Shown: positions 15,478 through 25,060, counted from the first letter of the stretch. The stretch is DNA of 64,000 nucleotides from Desulforamulus aeronauticus DSM 10349 (GCF_900142375.1 NZ_FRAR01000006.1:124001-188000); one strand, 5' to 3'. Notes: generated from the letters alone by a model not told the origin. Translations and numbers: made by a program.

Positions 15478-16710
15478 CTACCCCAGCCTCCTGAGCATGG
15501 ACATAGGGGGTATCGGCTCCTTCACTGACAAATGAATAATTTGTTGGGGATGTGGCGCCACTTCTAGGGGCTCCCCAGTTTCTCCGTCGTATATTTCATT
15601 CACTATCATGATCTGATTATCACCTTTAGCTGTAAGCACTTCTAAAGTTTCCCCTTGCCGAAAATTATTGCGCTGTTCCACAATAATCCTACCGGTAGAC
15701 TCGTCATAATCCAGCACCAAACCCACAAAGGCAGCCAACCGGGTATAGGAACTGGCACCACGCTCCACCGTGGCAGTTTGCCCTTGATCTCCCATTAAAA
15801 AGCCTGTGGTGTATTCCCGGTGACTAACTTTTTTGATCTCTTCCAGCCACGCTGGTGTTACACTATAGCCGGCGGGGTCCTGGCGGTAGGCATCAATGGC
15901 TTGACGGTACACCTTAATCACGGTAGCCAGGTAATGAATACTCTTCATGCGCCCCTCAATTTTATAGCTGCTGATACCGGCTTCTGCCAGCTGGGGTACG
16001 TATTCCAACAGACAGAGATCTTTACTGCTCATAAAATAAGTGCCCCGGTCATCTTCTTCTACTGGGAAATACTGTCCGGGTCTCTTCTCTTCTACCAGAT
16101 GATAACGCCAACGACAGGACTGAGCACAATCTCCTCTGTTCGCATCCCGTCCTGTCATAAAATTACTTAACAGGCAGCGGCCGGAATAGGACATACACAT
16201 GGCTCCATGGACAAAGGATTCCAATTCAATGTCCACCCGGGAGGCAATCTCGCTTATTTCGGGCAGCGATAATTCCCTGGCCAGCACAATTCTTTCTACC
16301 CCCAATCGTTTCCAGAGGGCAGCGCTGGCCCAGTTGGTGGTATTAGCCTGAGTACTAAGATGCACCGCTAATTGGGGCTGCAGGTTAAGTACCATATCCA
16401 CCACTCCAGGATCGCTGGCAATGACAGCATCGGCACCCGCTTTGGCAATAAAATCGAGGTAGGCCGGTAACTTGTCCAGGTCCTGGTTATGGGCATAGAT
16501 ATTGATAGCGACATAAACCTTTACCTGATGCCTATGGGCAAATTCGATGCCTGCCAGCAATTCCTGGTCATCGAAATTACCTGCCCCGGCACGCAGACTA
16601 AACTGCCGCCCCCCCAGGTAGACGGCATCTGCCCCGTAGAGGACGGCAATCTTAAGCTTTTCTAAATCTCCGGCCGGAGCCAAGAGTTCTAGTGGTTGCA
16701 AAATGGACAC
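15478..16710 (-). CDS. Peptidase U32 family protein (TrhP/YrrO-like)
   Basis: A 410-aa protein of the U32 family, members of which are now linked to prephenate-dependent tRNA U34 hydroxylation. The TIM-barrel-like N-terminus begins LELLAPAGDLEKLKIAV. The signature cysteines occur in VHGAMCMSYSGRCLLS and GDCAQSCRWRY near 168-200. The family motif YKIEGRMKS is at about 250. The start may be the TTG at 16701, which has GAGGTG at better spacing than the GTG at 16710. It lies 17 bases after mltG, the same order as yrrL-yrrN/O in B. subtilis. Confidence 0.88.
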   Translation of the reverse strand: MSILQPLELLAPAGDLEKLKIAVLYGADAVYLGGRQFSLRAGAGNFDDQELLAGIEFAHRHQVKVYVAINIYAHNQDLDKLPAYLDFIAKAGADAVIASDPGVVDMVLNLQPQLAVHLSTQANTTNWASAALWKRLGVERIVLARELSLPEISEIASRVDIELESFVHGAMCMSYSGRCLLSNFMTGRDANRGDCAQSCRWRYHLVEEKRPGQYFPVEEDDRGTYFMSSKDLCLLEYVPQLAEAGISSYKIEGRMKSIHYLATVIKVYRQAIDAYRQDPAGYSVTPAWLEEIKKVSHREYTTGFLMGDQGQTATVERGASSYTRLAAFVGLVLDYDESTGRIIVEQRNNFRQGETLEVLTAKGDNQIMIVNEIYDGETGEPLEVAPHPQQIIHLSVKEPIPPMSMLRRLG

Positions 16711-16727
16711 CTCATTTGAAACTCATT

Positions 16728-17756
16728 TTATTTTATGTATTTAGCTTTATTTTGCATATGTTCTGCGTAGGTCTTGGCAAAGACATGATAGCCATCGGGT
16801 TTGGCTAAATAATAAAGATATTCGGTTTGGGCTGGCGTCACGGCCGCCACTAAGGACTCCTTACCCGGTGCAGCAATAGGCCCCACTGGTAGCCCTTTAT
16901 ATTTATAAGTATTGTAAGGAGAGTCCACTTCTAAATCTTTATAATATATTTTCTCCCGATGTCCCCCTAGTGCATACTCCACTGTAGCATCGATCTGTAA
17001 GAGCATATCCTTTCTTAAACGGTTATGAATAACACTGGAAATGAGCGTGCGATCCTCGTCTTTACTCGCCTCCCGCTCGATCATGGAAGCAATGGTCATA
17101 ACCTGGTGCAAGGTAAGATTTAATGCTCTGGCTCTTTCTTCAAGCTTTAATTCTTTAATCTGTCTATCCATGCCTGCCAGCATGACATTAATGATGTCTT
17201 TTTCTGTACTGTCTAAGCTGATATTATAGGTTTCCGGAAACAGATACCCTTCTAAACGCTTTTCACCGGTAGGAAGTCCTTTTAAAAAGGGATAATCATA
17301 TTTACCAGTAACCAACAGATCAGAAAATAACTCTTCCCGGATAAGACCTTTATCAGCCAAGCTGTTCGTTATTTGTTTCAGGGTATAGCCTTCCGGAATG
17401 GTAAAGGTCTTGGTGGCAGTTTTCCCATGAACCAAGATAGTTAAAATCTCCTCGGTAGACATAGCCGGATTAAGCATATATAAGCCTGCTTTGATCTGAC
17501 TATCCAGCTTGTGATAACGGGCATAGAGACGGAAGGCAGTGGCACTACGAATAATTTTCTGCTCTTTAAGTTTTTCAGCAATCTCCCCGGTATGACTTTG
17601 GGGAGCCACCTGAATCAATACATTTGGTGCCTGACCGGAAGTATCCAACGGCTTCAACAACGAGAAGGCATACTGCCAGAGTATGCCAAAAATCACCAAG
17701 GATAATAAGAGAGCCATTCTTTTTTGAAATTTTAATTTTCCAACCAAACAAAACAC
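16728..17756 (-). CDS. mltG: Endolytic murein transglycosylase MltG
   Basis: Membrane-anchored enzyme that cuts nascent glycan strands. One N-terminal TM (ALLLSLVIFGILWQYAFSLL) precedes LysM-like and YceG domains. Landmarks are EGYTLKQITNSLADKG, EGYLFPETYNI near 165-175, and the catalytic Glu in ASMIEREASKDEDR near 218. The ending GLPVGPIAAPGKESLVAA is also typical. 342 aa is normal. The start codon is uncertain: GTG 17756 is very close to AAAGG. First gene of the mltG-U32-PBP operon. Confidence 0.94.
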   Translation of the reverse strand: MFCLVGKLKFQKRMALLLSLVIFGILWQYAFSLLKPLDTSGQAPNVLIQVAPQSHTGEIAEKLKEQKIIRSATAFRLYARYHKLDSQIKAGLYMLNPAMSTEEILTILVHGKTATKTFTIPEGYTLKQITNSLADKGLIREELFSDLLVTGKYDYPFLKGLPTGEKRLEGYLFPETYNISLDSTEKDIINVMLAGMDRQIKELKLEERARALNLTLHQVMTIASMIEREASKDEDRTLISSVIHNRLRKDMLLQIDATVEYALGGHREKIYYKDLEVDSPYNTYKYKGLPVGPIAAPGKESLVAAVTPAQTEYLYYLAKPDGYHVFAKTYAEHMQNKAKYIK

Positions 17757-17832
17757 AACCTTTAGTTAATTAGATCAATTATAACATTTTTACGTTTAAT
17801 TGGACAAGAAAGAGTGGCCTTAAAGAAACAAA

Positions 17833-17857
17833 AGCATCCCTCGCCTGGAGAGATGCT
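17833..17857 (-). terminator. Intrinsic terminator of the P-loop GTPase-like gene
   Basis: AGCATCCCTC / GGAGAGATGCT arms, loop GCCT, T-rich tract TTTTGTTTC on the minus strand, just downstream of the 17865 stop. Confidence 0.75.
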
Positions 17858-17864
17858 GAGAAAT

Positions 17865-18608
17865 TTAGTTCATTTTATTAAGTCCTTTTTCTTCAGGCAA
17901 AACTGCTTCAAATAAAATCATGGGATCAGCCAAACCCTTTACTACCTCATCCAAGACCAAATTAATGTGTACACCCTTGGTAGCTACCACTGGAATAATC
18001 GGTTTGCTACGATAAATTCGCTGCAATAATTTAAGGGTGGTGGAAGTAATCTCCCTGGGGGTCTCATCCACTTTGGTCACCACCAAAATATCCGCTTCAT
18101 CCAGCAGAAAATTCCCTGGTTCCATAATGATTTCACCCTTCAAGCCCGCAGGGATGATGGTTACCAGCACATCGGCCAGTTTACGGCACTCATCCGCCTT
18201 GTAGCCATCATTAATACCCACAGCTTCAATTAGAACTACATTCGGTAACGAAGCTGCTTTTGGGATATCCTTCTGAGATAGGTTGCCCAATTCCAATACC
18301 GATCTAACTTTGTTAAGTTCTTCCAGAGCCTTACGGGCACCTTCTATAAGCTTGTTCTTTTCTTTAATTTGATTGATAGCATTGCGGATAACTCTTTCAA
18401 TATCCGAAGCAATGTCTCTGCCTGGTTCCGGCACTGCAATCGTTAAATAGCTCGGCTCTATACCCTTTAGTAAATAAGGCTTTTCGTCCTGTACCCCTGA
18501 GCCAACTGCTAGGGGCTGAAAATTACGATTCTTCAAGCCTTTGTACAGTTCACCCAGGATAGTAGATTTACCGCCATCATTACGGCCACAAACAACTATT
18601 CTTTTCAA
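17865..18608 (-). CDS. P-loop GTPase-like protein of the SIMIBI (UreG/HypB/MeaB) type, function unknown
   Basis: A 247-aa protein. Walker A reads GRNDGGKST near residues 8-16. A switch-like IEAVGIND near 148-155 resembles IETVGVGQ of MeaB/ArgK. A TKVD base-specificity motif (ADILVVTKVDE near 191-201) follows. A charged helix at about 95-110 is inserted between the P-loop half and the switch. The closest known relatives load nickel or guard cobalamin enzymes, but no such partner gene is nearby. It has its own terminator and lies between the chemoreceptor and cell-wall operons. I do not recognise the exact family. Confidence 0.65.
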   Translation of the reverse strand: MKRIVVCGRNDGGKSTILGELYKGLKNRNFQPLAVGSGVQDEKPYLLKGIEPSYLTIAVPEPGRDIASDIERVIRNAINQIKEKNKLIEGARKALEELNKVRSVLELGNLSQKDIPKAASLPNVVLIEAVGINDGYKADECRKLADVLVTIIPAGLKGEIIMEPGNFLLDEADILVVTKVDETPREITSTTLKLLQRIYRSKPIIPVVATKGVHINLVLDEVVKGLADPMILFEAVLPEEKGLNKMN

Positions 18609-18749
18609 GCTAGGCCCCCTCCTTGCCCCAAATATCCTTAGATAGATGTATATGTCTGAGGGCCAGCAATTTTTCCAATAAGTTTTAGATTTTTATCTTA
18701 CTTTTTATTTTCCTAATTGTAAAGCAAATTTCTTTTTCTAAAAGAACTC

Positions 18750-18989
18750 CTATTTCTTTAAAGCATCGTGCAACTCTAATAACACCGCGGAGACATGGAG
18801 CACTTCTTTTTCTATGGCATCTTTATCTTGGTTGCGTAAGGCAGCCAGGAGGTGGCCAAAGTGCTCGCCCGCAATTAAGCCCCAATCCACAGGAAGTCTG
18901 ACCGCATCTGCCTCGGGGTTACCGTGACGCAGGCGGTTTAATTCCGCCTGCAGTAAGGTTTTCTTGAGAAATTCCTGCCCATCCATCAT
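18750..18989 (-). CDS. Small hypothetical protein (79 aa)
   Basis: Starts 11 bases after the chemoreceptor gene, so it shares its transcript. Largely helical, with WGLIAGEHFGHLLAAL at about 36-51 and EVLHVSAVLLELHDAL at the end. The spaced Glu/His pattern is faintly reminiscent of short MazG-like/phage nucleotide pyrophosphohydrolase helices, but the metal-binding ExxE motifs are not clear. No function assigned. Confidence 0.6.
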   Translation of the reverse strand: MMDGQEFLKKTLLQAELNRLRHGNPEADAVRLPVDWGLIAGEHFGHLLAALRNQDKDAIEKEVLHVSAVLLELHDALKK

Positions 18990-19000
18990 ATCACCCCAAA

Positions 19001-20575
19001 TTATTGCTGAAACTCACTAATAGATCCTTGCATATCCTGGGCCAGTTGGGCTAGGCTTTGACTGGCAGTGGCTAAATGCTGGATGGAGGTATTGATTTGA
19101 TCACTATTGGCAGCCAACTGCTGAGTACTCTCACTGGTACTATTAATCCCTACCGTAATCTCTTTGATCATCCGGGACATATCCGTTATCTGTTCCATAA
19201 TTACATTTAAAGAACTCCCTGCTTGATGAACTATCTCTACACCATCATTCACTTCTTTAGCACTCTGCCCCATATCCTTTACCGCTTCGGTAGCCCGTCG
19301 CTGCACCCGCACAATAAGATCGGTGATATCGTCTGCCGCCTTCGCGGATTGCTCCGCCAATTTGCGAACCTCTTCGGCTACAACGGCAAAACCCCTGCCA
19401 CTTTCCCCAGCCCTGGCTGCTTCAATGGCAGCATTGAGAGCCAGCAGGTTAGTTTGTTCGGCTATATTTTTAATAACTTCTATAATTTGCCCAATACTTT
19501 GACAGCGCTCATTCAGGATACCAATGGAATCAGCGGTGCCTTGTACAGATTTTTGAATGGAGTCCATTTTTGCTACTGTTCCCTGAACAGCCTGACTTCC
19601 CTGCTGAGCGTTATGCTCTACCCTGGTTACTTGCTCCACAGCATAGTTAGCAGCGGCGGAACCCTGCTCCGCAGTGGCCGCTACCTCTGTCGTGTTACTG
19701 GTGATCTGCTCCACCATAGCACCGATTTGCTGGGCGGCAGCCGCAGTTTCTTGGCTCTGGGCAGCCAGGGTAGAACTGTGCTGAGCTACCTGCTGTAGAA
19801 TGCTTTCCAGAGAACCGGCCATCTGGTTAACTCCCCCCGCCAGCTTAGACAATTCATTATTTCCTTTCAACGTTAGCCGGTGGCTAAGATCCCCGCTTTC
19901 CAAGGCTTGAATGGCATTCATTAGTTTCTCTATTGGCTGTAAAATGGTTCGGCCAATCAGCACTCTAAATAACAAAGCGACCCCAGCCATCACCAAGAGG
20001 CTAATAACTACCTGCAGGTAAAAATTTTTCTGAATGGCACTTTCGTGACGCTCTTTAGACACCCCGACATAGAAAATTCCCAGCGTCTTACCAGCCGTGT
20101 CCTTAATAGGCATGTAGGCAGTTTCGAAAGGCTTATTGACTACGATGGCTGGTCCACTATAGATTTTCCCCTGTTCCAGTACCACTTTTTTTACTTGCTC
20201 GGAAACCTTAGTTCCGATCGCTCTTTCACCAGCATCATTTTTCACATTGGTTGAAACTCTGGTATCTCCCAGAAAAATAGTACAGGTATTGTTGGTTAAC
20301 TGAGAAATGTAATCTACAAATTCATAATCTCCACTAATGAGTTTATTACCTTTATAGAGTTTATCCCCCTTGATCTCCCAAGGACCTGGGTACATGGCAT
20401 TAGCAAGAGCCTCTGCCAGTAACAAGTCACTTTTTACTTTTTCCTCTGTTGCTGTAGTTAGTTCCGATTTAACATGCTCATAAGATATAAACAACAGGAT
20501 CAGTGATAACAAAAACAAGGCTCCTACCACCGTAACAGCCATTTGGCGTTTAATGGATCTATTAATTATCTCCAT
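19001..20575 (-). CDS. Methyl-accepting chemotaxis protein
   Basis: Transmembrane chemoreceptor of 524 aa. TM1 is at about 12-30, followed by a periplasmic-type single Cache sensor (about 35-180, with [20 protein letters not shown] at its end). TM2 is at about 188-207, then HAMP ([19 protein letters not shown]) and a long signalling coiled coil. The hairpin tip is the standard sequence containing [20 protein letters not shown], which contacts CheA/CheW. There is no C-terminal CheR-docking pentapeptide. It is followed by the 79-aa gene. The ligand is unknown; sCache receptors often bind small carboxylates. Confidence 0.95.
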   Translation of the reverse strand: MEIINRSIKRQMAVTVVGALFLLSLILLFISYEHVKSELTTATEEKVKSDLLLAEALANAMYPGPWEIKGDKLYKGNKLISGDYEFVDYISQLTNNTCTIFLGDTRVSTNVKNDAGERAIGTKVSEQVKKVVLEQGKIYSGPAIVVNKPFETAYMPIKDTAGKTLGIFYVGVSKERHESAIQKNFYLQVVISLLVMAGVALLFRVLIGRTILQPIEKLMNAIQALESGDLSHRLTLKGNNELSKLAGGVNQMAGSLESILQQVAQHSSTLAAQSQETAAAAQQIGAMVEQITSNTTEVAATAEQGSAAANYAVEQVTRVEHNAQQGSQAVQGTVAKMDSIQKSVQGTADSIGILNERCQSIGQIIEVIKNIAEQTNLLALNAAIEAARAGESGRGFAVVAEEVRKLAEQSAKAADDITDLIVRVQRRATEAVKDMGQSAKEVNDGVEIVHQAGSSLNVIMEQITDMSRMIKEITVGINSTSESTQQLAANSDQINTSIQHLATASQSLAQLAQDMQGSISEFQQ

Positions 20576-20640
20576 CCCCTTACCTCCGAAACCCCTTAGT
20601 TTTGTATATAAAATTCCCTACCTCTTTGTCAAATCCTGCA

Positions 20641-20681
20641 AAAAAAAAGAAAATGATGGGTTAAAATCTCTACCCATCTAG
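20641..20681 (-). terminator. Intrinsic terminator of the VanW-type gene
   Basis: GATGGGT (20654-20660) / ACCCATC (20672-20678) with a long T-run on the minus strand (about 20636-20649). Confidence 0.75.
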
Positions 20682-20727
20682 AATTTGTTAAATTCACTTC
20701 TCCATTGCCCACTTCAGGAACAGCGTT

Positions 20728-22122
20728 TCACTCTAAGCTTTCTTCAGGCACCTTATTCACCGACATATCCGGGTTTTCCAGGATCGAACCGGGAGGAGAC
20801 ATACCCTGAGAAATAACCTGATTTTTAGCTTTATAAACACTACCCGGCAATTTTTCTACACGAATCACTTTACCATTCTGCATCACAATTCTTTCCCCGG
20901 ATGCTTTGTAGCCTTGAGCTCCCTTTTGTTTAACCACCCGATCACCCATTTTAATACTGTAATCCTTCTCCACAACGTTTTCTGGTTGGTAGGTTTCCTC
21001 CACCCAACTACGGAGTACCACATCCCTTTTATAGCTCTTGTTGCCAAAAATCTTAACTGTTAACTGGCCTCCCCTTGAATAGGACTGGATGTAAATCCAA
21101 TAATCGGTATTATTTTTAAATTTAAAATCAATCGCTTCAAACACTACCGTAGCATCTCTGCCAATGGGAACATAGGATATGGGCATGGAATGATTGGTTC
21201 TTTCTACAACCTCTAAATTAGACAACAACACCGCATTGTACAAGGTAGTAGATACTTGGCAAACACCGCCCCCCAAGCCATCTACTAATTCGTTATTGAC
21301 AATGATCGGGGCATCTTTGTAACCTGCCTCTGTACTCCTAGGACCCACCACCTCATTGAAAGATATGACCTCCTGGGGGCTAGCAGTTAGTCCGTCTATG
21401 GCGGCCGCTGCCACGCTGATATTATAAGCCCGGTTTATTTTGTCGGGTTCGAAATAGGTAGTATACACCCCAAGCAGGGTATCTACTCCCATCTCCTGTA
21501 CTGCCTCAGTAGTCCGATTCGGAGGGACTTCAATAAGTCTCAGTTCTATCGGTTCTTTGGCATTACTTAGCAAGGTTTGCTTGATATCCTGCTCCAACTG
21601 TCCAATTGACACTAACTTGCCGCTATGACTGGGAGATATCTCCACCGAATTATCTGCATGAATAATCAGCCCTGCATCCTTGGGCGTCACCATAATTACC
21701 TCTGCAGCTTCATCCACCACTTTCTCCAGCAGCAATATATCTAAAAAAATAACCGGTTTAAGATGCAATCCCTCGAAAGCCTGACGACGCTCGGTGAAAC
21801 GTTGCCACAAGGAGCCGGTTCTGCCAATTTTCATGGCTCGTTGTACTTGTTTAGAACAGTCAATTCTTAAATCCACCCGACTCATTGGCAAGGCCCAGCT
21901 AAACTCCTGGTATTTTACCATGATAGGTTGCCGAAATTTTTGCTCTAGCTTTTGGATAGAGGCCAAAGCTTGTTCCTCGGTTAAACCTGATAGATCCGTG
22001 TCAAGCAGATAGACACCTGGTAAAACCCTGTCTGTGGGACCAAAACTCATCTGTGATGCCAGATAAACAGCTACCCCTACCAGTAATACCAGGGGTATCA
22101 CTGCATATTTTAGCTTGTTCAA
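20728..22122 (-). CDS. VanW-family protein (YoaR-like) with peptidoglycan-binding-type N-terminal region
   Basis: A 464-aa protein with an N-terminal TM/signal anchor (YAVIPLVLLVGVAVYLASQM). A PG_binding_4-like region occupies about 40-200 (VLPGVYLLDTDLSGLTEEQA). The VanW domain follows with RAYNISVAAAAIDGLTASPQ, GAGYKDAPII-type sequence and the signature GLGGGVCQVSTTLYNA near 286-301. The C-terminus is G5-like (VVEKDYSIKMGDRVV). Probably acts at the cell surface on or near peptidoglycan. Biochemical activity of VanW is not established. The TTG start lies behind GGAGG. Confidence 0.88.
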   Translation of the reverse strand: MNKLKYAVIPLVLLVGVAVYLASQMSFGPTDRVLPGVYLLDTDLSGLTEEQALASIQKLEQKFRQPIMVKYQEFSWALPMSRVDLRIDCSKQVQRAMKIGRTGSLWQRFTERRQAFEGLHLKPVIFLDILLLEKVVDEAAEVIMVTPKDAGLIIHADNSVEISPSHSGKLVSIGQLEQDIKQTLLSNAKEPIELRLIEVPPNRTTEAVQEMGVDTLLGVYTTYFEPDKINRAYNISVAAAAIDGLTASPQEVISFNEVVGPRSTEAGYKDAPIIVNNELVDGLGGGVCQVSTTLYNAVLLSNLEVVERTNHSMPISYVPIGRDATVVFEAIDFKFKNNTDYWIYIQSYSRGGQLTVKIFGNKSYKRDVVLRSWVEETYQPENVVEKDYSIKMGDRVVKQKGAQGYKASGERIVMQNGKVIRVEKLPGSVYKAKNQVISQGMSPPGSILENPDMSVNKVPEESLE

Positions 22123-22270
22123 CCGGAGGCCTCCTCTCCAGAACTATGTCCTAGCTATATCTTACTAGGGACAGACTGCAGCTATTCCAAAAATCCCAGC
22201 AAATTTGAGGAGGCTCGTAAAAACACATCCCGCCTTAGTTTTACCTGATGTCTAAAAGTATTTTCTAAAA

Positions 22271-22306
22271 ATAAAATAAAAAACCAGACAGTAAATACCT
22301 GTCTGG
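22271..22306 (-). terminator. Intrinsic terminator of the ireB-ruvX-DUF1292 cluster
   Basis: CCAGACAG / CTGTCTGG stem with a T-rich run on the minus strand, 16 bases after the DUF1292 stop. Confidence 0.85.
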
Positions 22307-22321
22307 CTTTGGCCAAAAATC

Positions 22322-22585
22322 TTATTCTTCGTCCTCTTTAGTAACCATTTCTTCCCAAGCATCGGCAACTTTTTCCCACTCTTCGTCGCTTTCAATGTCT
22401 ACTAAAATTTCATTGCCATCTTCGTCATTAGCAAACTTCAGGATGACAGCTTCATCGGATTCGTCTTCTACAGGAAGTAAAATGGCGTATTCAGAACCCT
22501 CTACCTCTATTACGTCGATCACGTTAAAGTCGTGTTCTGCACCATCCTCATCAATCAATGTGATTACTTCATCTTGTTCTGCCAT
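22322..22585 (-). CDS. DUF1292 (YrzB-like) acidic protein
   Basis: Small, very acidic cytosolic protein of about 87 aa beginning MAEQDEVITLIDEDGAEHDF. ATG 22585 is chosen because GGGGTG is 7 bases upstream; the longer frame to 22645 lacks one. Same order as ruvX-yrzB downstream of alaS in B. subtilis. Function unknown for the family. Confidence 0.88.
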   Translation of the reverse strand: MAEQDEVITLIDEDGAEHDFNVIDVIEVEGSEYAILLPVEDESDEAVILKFANDEDGNEILVDIESDEEWEKVADAWEEMVTKEDEE

Positions 22586-22662
22586 ATCTTGCACCCCATT
22601 TCCAAAGATTGTCTGTATTGTACTTAAATTTTCATAATCTGTCAAGAAATTCTCTCCTTGAC

Positions 22663-23076
22663 CTACTTAGCCCCGGCATCCAGATATCCTTGTAGAATAA
22701 CCGCCGCAGCCATTTTATCAATCACCTTTTTGCGCTTACTTCTGCTGACATCTGCCTGAATTAGCATTCTTTCAGCAGCAACCGTACTAAGCCGTTCGTC
22801 CCAGGTTTTGACGGGCAGAGCAAATTTGTCTTTTAATTGTTCAACAAAGGCCAGCACTTTTTCACCCTGGGGACCAATGGTGGCATTCATATTTTTGGGT
22901 AAGCCCACCAAGATCCTCTCTACCTGATACTCTTGAATAATTTCATCTAAGCGCGTGAAATCTTTCTCGATATTTTCCCGGCGAATCACTTCCAAACCCT
23001 GGGCTGTCCAGCCCAAGGGATCACTTAGGGCAACTCCAATGGTCTTGTCTCCCACATCTAAACCCATAATACGCAT
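22663..23076 (-). CDS. ruvX: Putative Holliday-junction resolvase / pre-16S rRNA nuclease YqgF
   Basis: RNase H-fold nuclease of 137 aa. The first catalytic Asp is in [19 protein letters not shown] near residue 6, with further conserved [16 protein letters not shown] near 57-72 and [16 protein letters not shown] near 96-111. Homologues mature the 5' end of 16S rRNA. TAGGAG precedes the ATG. Gene order with alaS, ireB and DUF1292 is as in many Firmicutes, except that an aldo/keto reductase gene sits between ireB and this gene. Confidence 0.94.
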   Translation of the reverse strand: MRIMGLDVGDKTIGVALSDPLGWTAQGLEVIRRENIEKDFTRLDEIIQEYQVERILVGLPKNMNATIGPQGEKVLAFVEQLKDKFALPVKTWDERLSTVAAERMLIQADVSRSKRKKVIDKMAAAVILQGYLDAGAK

Positions 23077-23094
23077 TCGTTTAAACTCCTAATC

Positions 23095-24042
23095 CTAAAT
23101 AACTTTGATAGCAAACATCGGACAAACTGATCCACAGTAGCCACAAAGGCGGCAAAGTTCGGCTTTAACCCTAACTTGTCCCCCCTCTAAAAAAAGGGCT
23201 TTAGCCCCACATCTGGCCACGCAGGCGCCACAACCCTCACACCACTCATCAATATGTAGTCTCCGGGCCTGTTGGGCTACCTTTTGAGATAAATCATCCG
23301 GTATATCAGCTTTACTAAAATAGCGGGTATTATAATCTACCTCCGCAAAATTCTGCATACCCACTGCAACCGAGGCCAATTCGGATAGCCCCAGAACAAA
23401 TTGTAAGGCCTCTTGGGATCTGGGAAGCAAATTGCCGCCCCCCAAGGCTTTCATGCCGTAAATACCTTTGCCAACCTGGTGGGCCCGGCGAATGGCTGCC
23501 AGCATATCATCCGCACCGCCATCGGCAATACCAATGCCGGTAATATTGATGATCGGATGGATTACTTCTATTTCTGGAATCTCCACTGCTGCCTGTACCG
23601 CCGCCACGTGATGGGTGGAAATCCCCACGGCTCGAACCTGTCCCTTTCTTTTGGCTTCAAATAAATATTCTAAGGCTTCCCAATGTCCTTTGATGGTAAG
23701 CAAGGACTCTTGCTCGTGCAGCATGAAAATGTCAATATACTCTCTGTCAATACCAGCCAAGGCCGCCTCCAGGCTTTCTTGCATGCCTTCTCGGGTGTAG
23801 GCATAGCACTTACTGCAAATAACAACTTCCTGTTGCCGTCCCCGAATAGCCTGCCGAATATAAGGGTAGGTGCGATACAATTCAGCAGTATCAATAAAGT
23901 TTACCCCTTGATCCAAGGCCCTGGCAATTACGGCAGCTCCTTCTTCCAGTGGTAAGTTTGACTGCAGAGGTCCGATAGTCAGGGCTCCGAAACACAAACG
24001 GGACACTTGAATGCCTGTGTCCCCCAAAGTTCTATATTCCAT
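23095..24042 (-). CDS. Aldo/keto reductase fused to a C-terminal 2x[4Fe-4S] ferredoxin domain
   Basis: The N-terminal AKR barrel is at about 1-235, with YRTLGDTGIQVSRLCFGALT at its start, the catalytic Asp-Tyr pair in FIDTAELYRTYPYIR near 50-60, and Lys in VICSKCYAYTREG. The C-terminus (about 265-315) holds two ferredoxin clusters: CEGCGACVARCGAKAL and CRLCGYCGSVCPMFAI. The fusion suggests electron exchange between a flavin- or nicotinamide-linked substrate and ferredoxin. It starts a few dozen bases after a hairpin behind ireB and ends 18 bases before ruvX. Confidence 0.92.
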   Translation of the reverse strand: MEYRTLGDTGIQVSRLCFGALTIGPLQSNLPLEEGAAVIARALDQGVNFIDTAELYRTYPYIRQAIRGRQQEVVICSKCYAYTREGMQESLEAALAGIDREYIDIFMLHEQESLLTIKGHWEALEYLFEAKRKGQVRAVGISTHHVAAVQAAVEIPEIEVIHPIINITGIGIADGGADDMLAAIRRAHQVGKGIYGMKALGGGNLLPRSQEALQFVLGLSELASVAVGMQNFAEVDYNTRYFSKADIPDDLSQKVAQQARRLHIDEWCEGCGACVARCGAKALFLEGGQVRVKAELCRLCGYCGSVCPMFAIKVI

Positions 24043-24066
24043 ACGCTAACCTCAATAGAAAAGCTT

Positions 24067-24086
24067 GGCCTCCGTTGGCGGAGGCC
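24067..24086 (-). terminator. Hairpin between ireB and the aldo/keto reductase gene
   Basis: GGCCTCCG / CGGAGGCC stem with loop TTGG. The minus-strand tract after it (AAGCTTTTCTATT) is only moderately T-rich, so termination may be partial, allowing read-through into the next gene. Confidence 0.55.
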
Positions 24087-24131
24087 TGAAATGTTATAAT
24101 TTCTGAAAGTGAAATGATAGCCCTTTGGGGC

Positions 24132-24392
24132 TTATTTCTTTTCCAAATAATTCTTTACTAATTCTTCCAGGAGTTCATCTCTTTCCAGCCTGCGAATAAG
24201 ACTACGGGCATTGCCGTGGCTTGTGATATAAGCCGGATCCCCGGATAAAAGATAGCCTACCAATTGGTTTATGGGATTGTAACCCTTTTCTTTCAGGGCA
24301 GAATAAACGGCTAGTAGTATTTCACGGGCCTGGTTAACTTCTTCCGCCTGGACTTTAAACATTACTGTTTCTTGAGAAAAATCATTAGCCAT
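24132..24392 (-). CDS. ireB: IreB family (DUF965) regulatory phosphoprotein
   Basis: Small conserved Firmicute protein of 86 aa, a substrate of PASTA kinase signalling in Enterococcus. Typical sequence: [40 protein letters not shown] and [20 protein letters not shown]. The threonines near the N-terminus that are phosphorylated in IreB are not both evident here. Position downstream of alaS is the usual one (yrzL). Confidence 0.92.
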   Translation of the reverse strand: MANDFSQETVMFKVQAEEVNQAREILLAVYSALKEKGYNPINQLVGYLLSGDPAYITSHGNARSLIRRLERDELLEELVKNYLEKK

Positions 24393-24526
24393 GGCAAAGA
24401 CCTCCCAGTCCTAATATTTCCTATATATGAAATATTAATTCAACACATTATTCCATTTCCCTCTATTTTGTTGAGAAAATAACTGAAAGGTTCGTTTTAT
24501 TGCATACAACCCTGCCTTCGTTTCAA

Positions 24527-24550
24527 TAAAAACGGCACCTAGATGGTGCC
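24527..24550 (-). terminator. Intrinsic terminator of the 127-aa gene
   Basis: GGCACC / GGTGCC stem with loop TAGAT and T-rich GTTTTTATT on the minus strand. It overlaps the gene's last codon. Confidence 0.75.
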
Positions 24551-24933
24551 TAATAGGACATAAGTCTAAAAAGATGGTTTAGCAGCGGATTAAAATGGTA
24601 CGGCCTTAATTCTTTTCTGTTGACTTCCTGAGGGATTTGCTTGGGCGTTGGTCTGTCGGCCATTTTTGTCTTAACCTTTTGAAACTCCGAATGCACAGTT
24701 TCCATGTGAACAGAGATGGCCTCAGCAGACTCCTGCATTCTCGTAAGAAAAGCCATCATCTGTTCCATTTCCTCCTTAAATCCCGGCCGCCTACTCAAAC
24801 CCATCATGACTAATGTTCCTAAGACCTGCATATGGTCTACATCAAGGTTTAGATTTAACCCCGGAAACAAGCTAGGCATGACAGGCATTCCCTTGTTGGT
24901 GGGGCCGGGTTTTCTGGGTGGCTGATAAAACAT
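24550..24933 (-). CDS. Hypothetical protein (127 aa) downstream of alaS
   Basis: Not recognised. A proline-rich N-terminus (YQPPRKPGPTNKGMPVMP) is followed by a short hydrophobic stretch (VLGTLVMMGLSRRPGF) and an amphipathic helix at about 55-95 (MMAFLTRMQESAEAISVHME) that could form a coiled coil. The C-terminus is basic. It has a ribosome site (GGGGG) and its own terminator, and sits between alaS and ireB, so it is a real gene. Its role is unknown. Confidence 0.65.
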   Translation of the reverse strand: MFYQPPRKPGPTNKGMPVMPSLFPGLNLNLDVDHMQVLGTLVMMGLSRRPGFKEEMEQMMAFLTRMQESAEAISVHMETVHSEFQKVKTKMADRPTPKQIPQEVNRKELRPYHFNPLLNHLFRLMSY

Positions 24934-25060
24934 TATTGTACCCCCTTCTCCATAAGCAAACCAAGTACTTTTGATGGTTCATCATATGAGTTATGAGAGG
25001 ATAAGGTTACAAATTAGAAAAACTTAGCTAACACCATACCCAAATTATTCGCAAAACATA

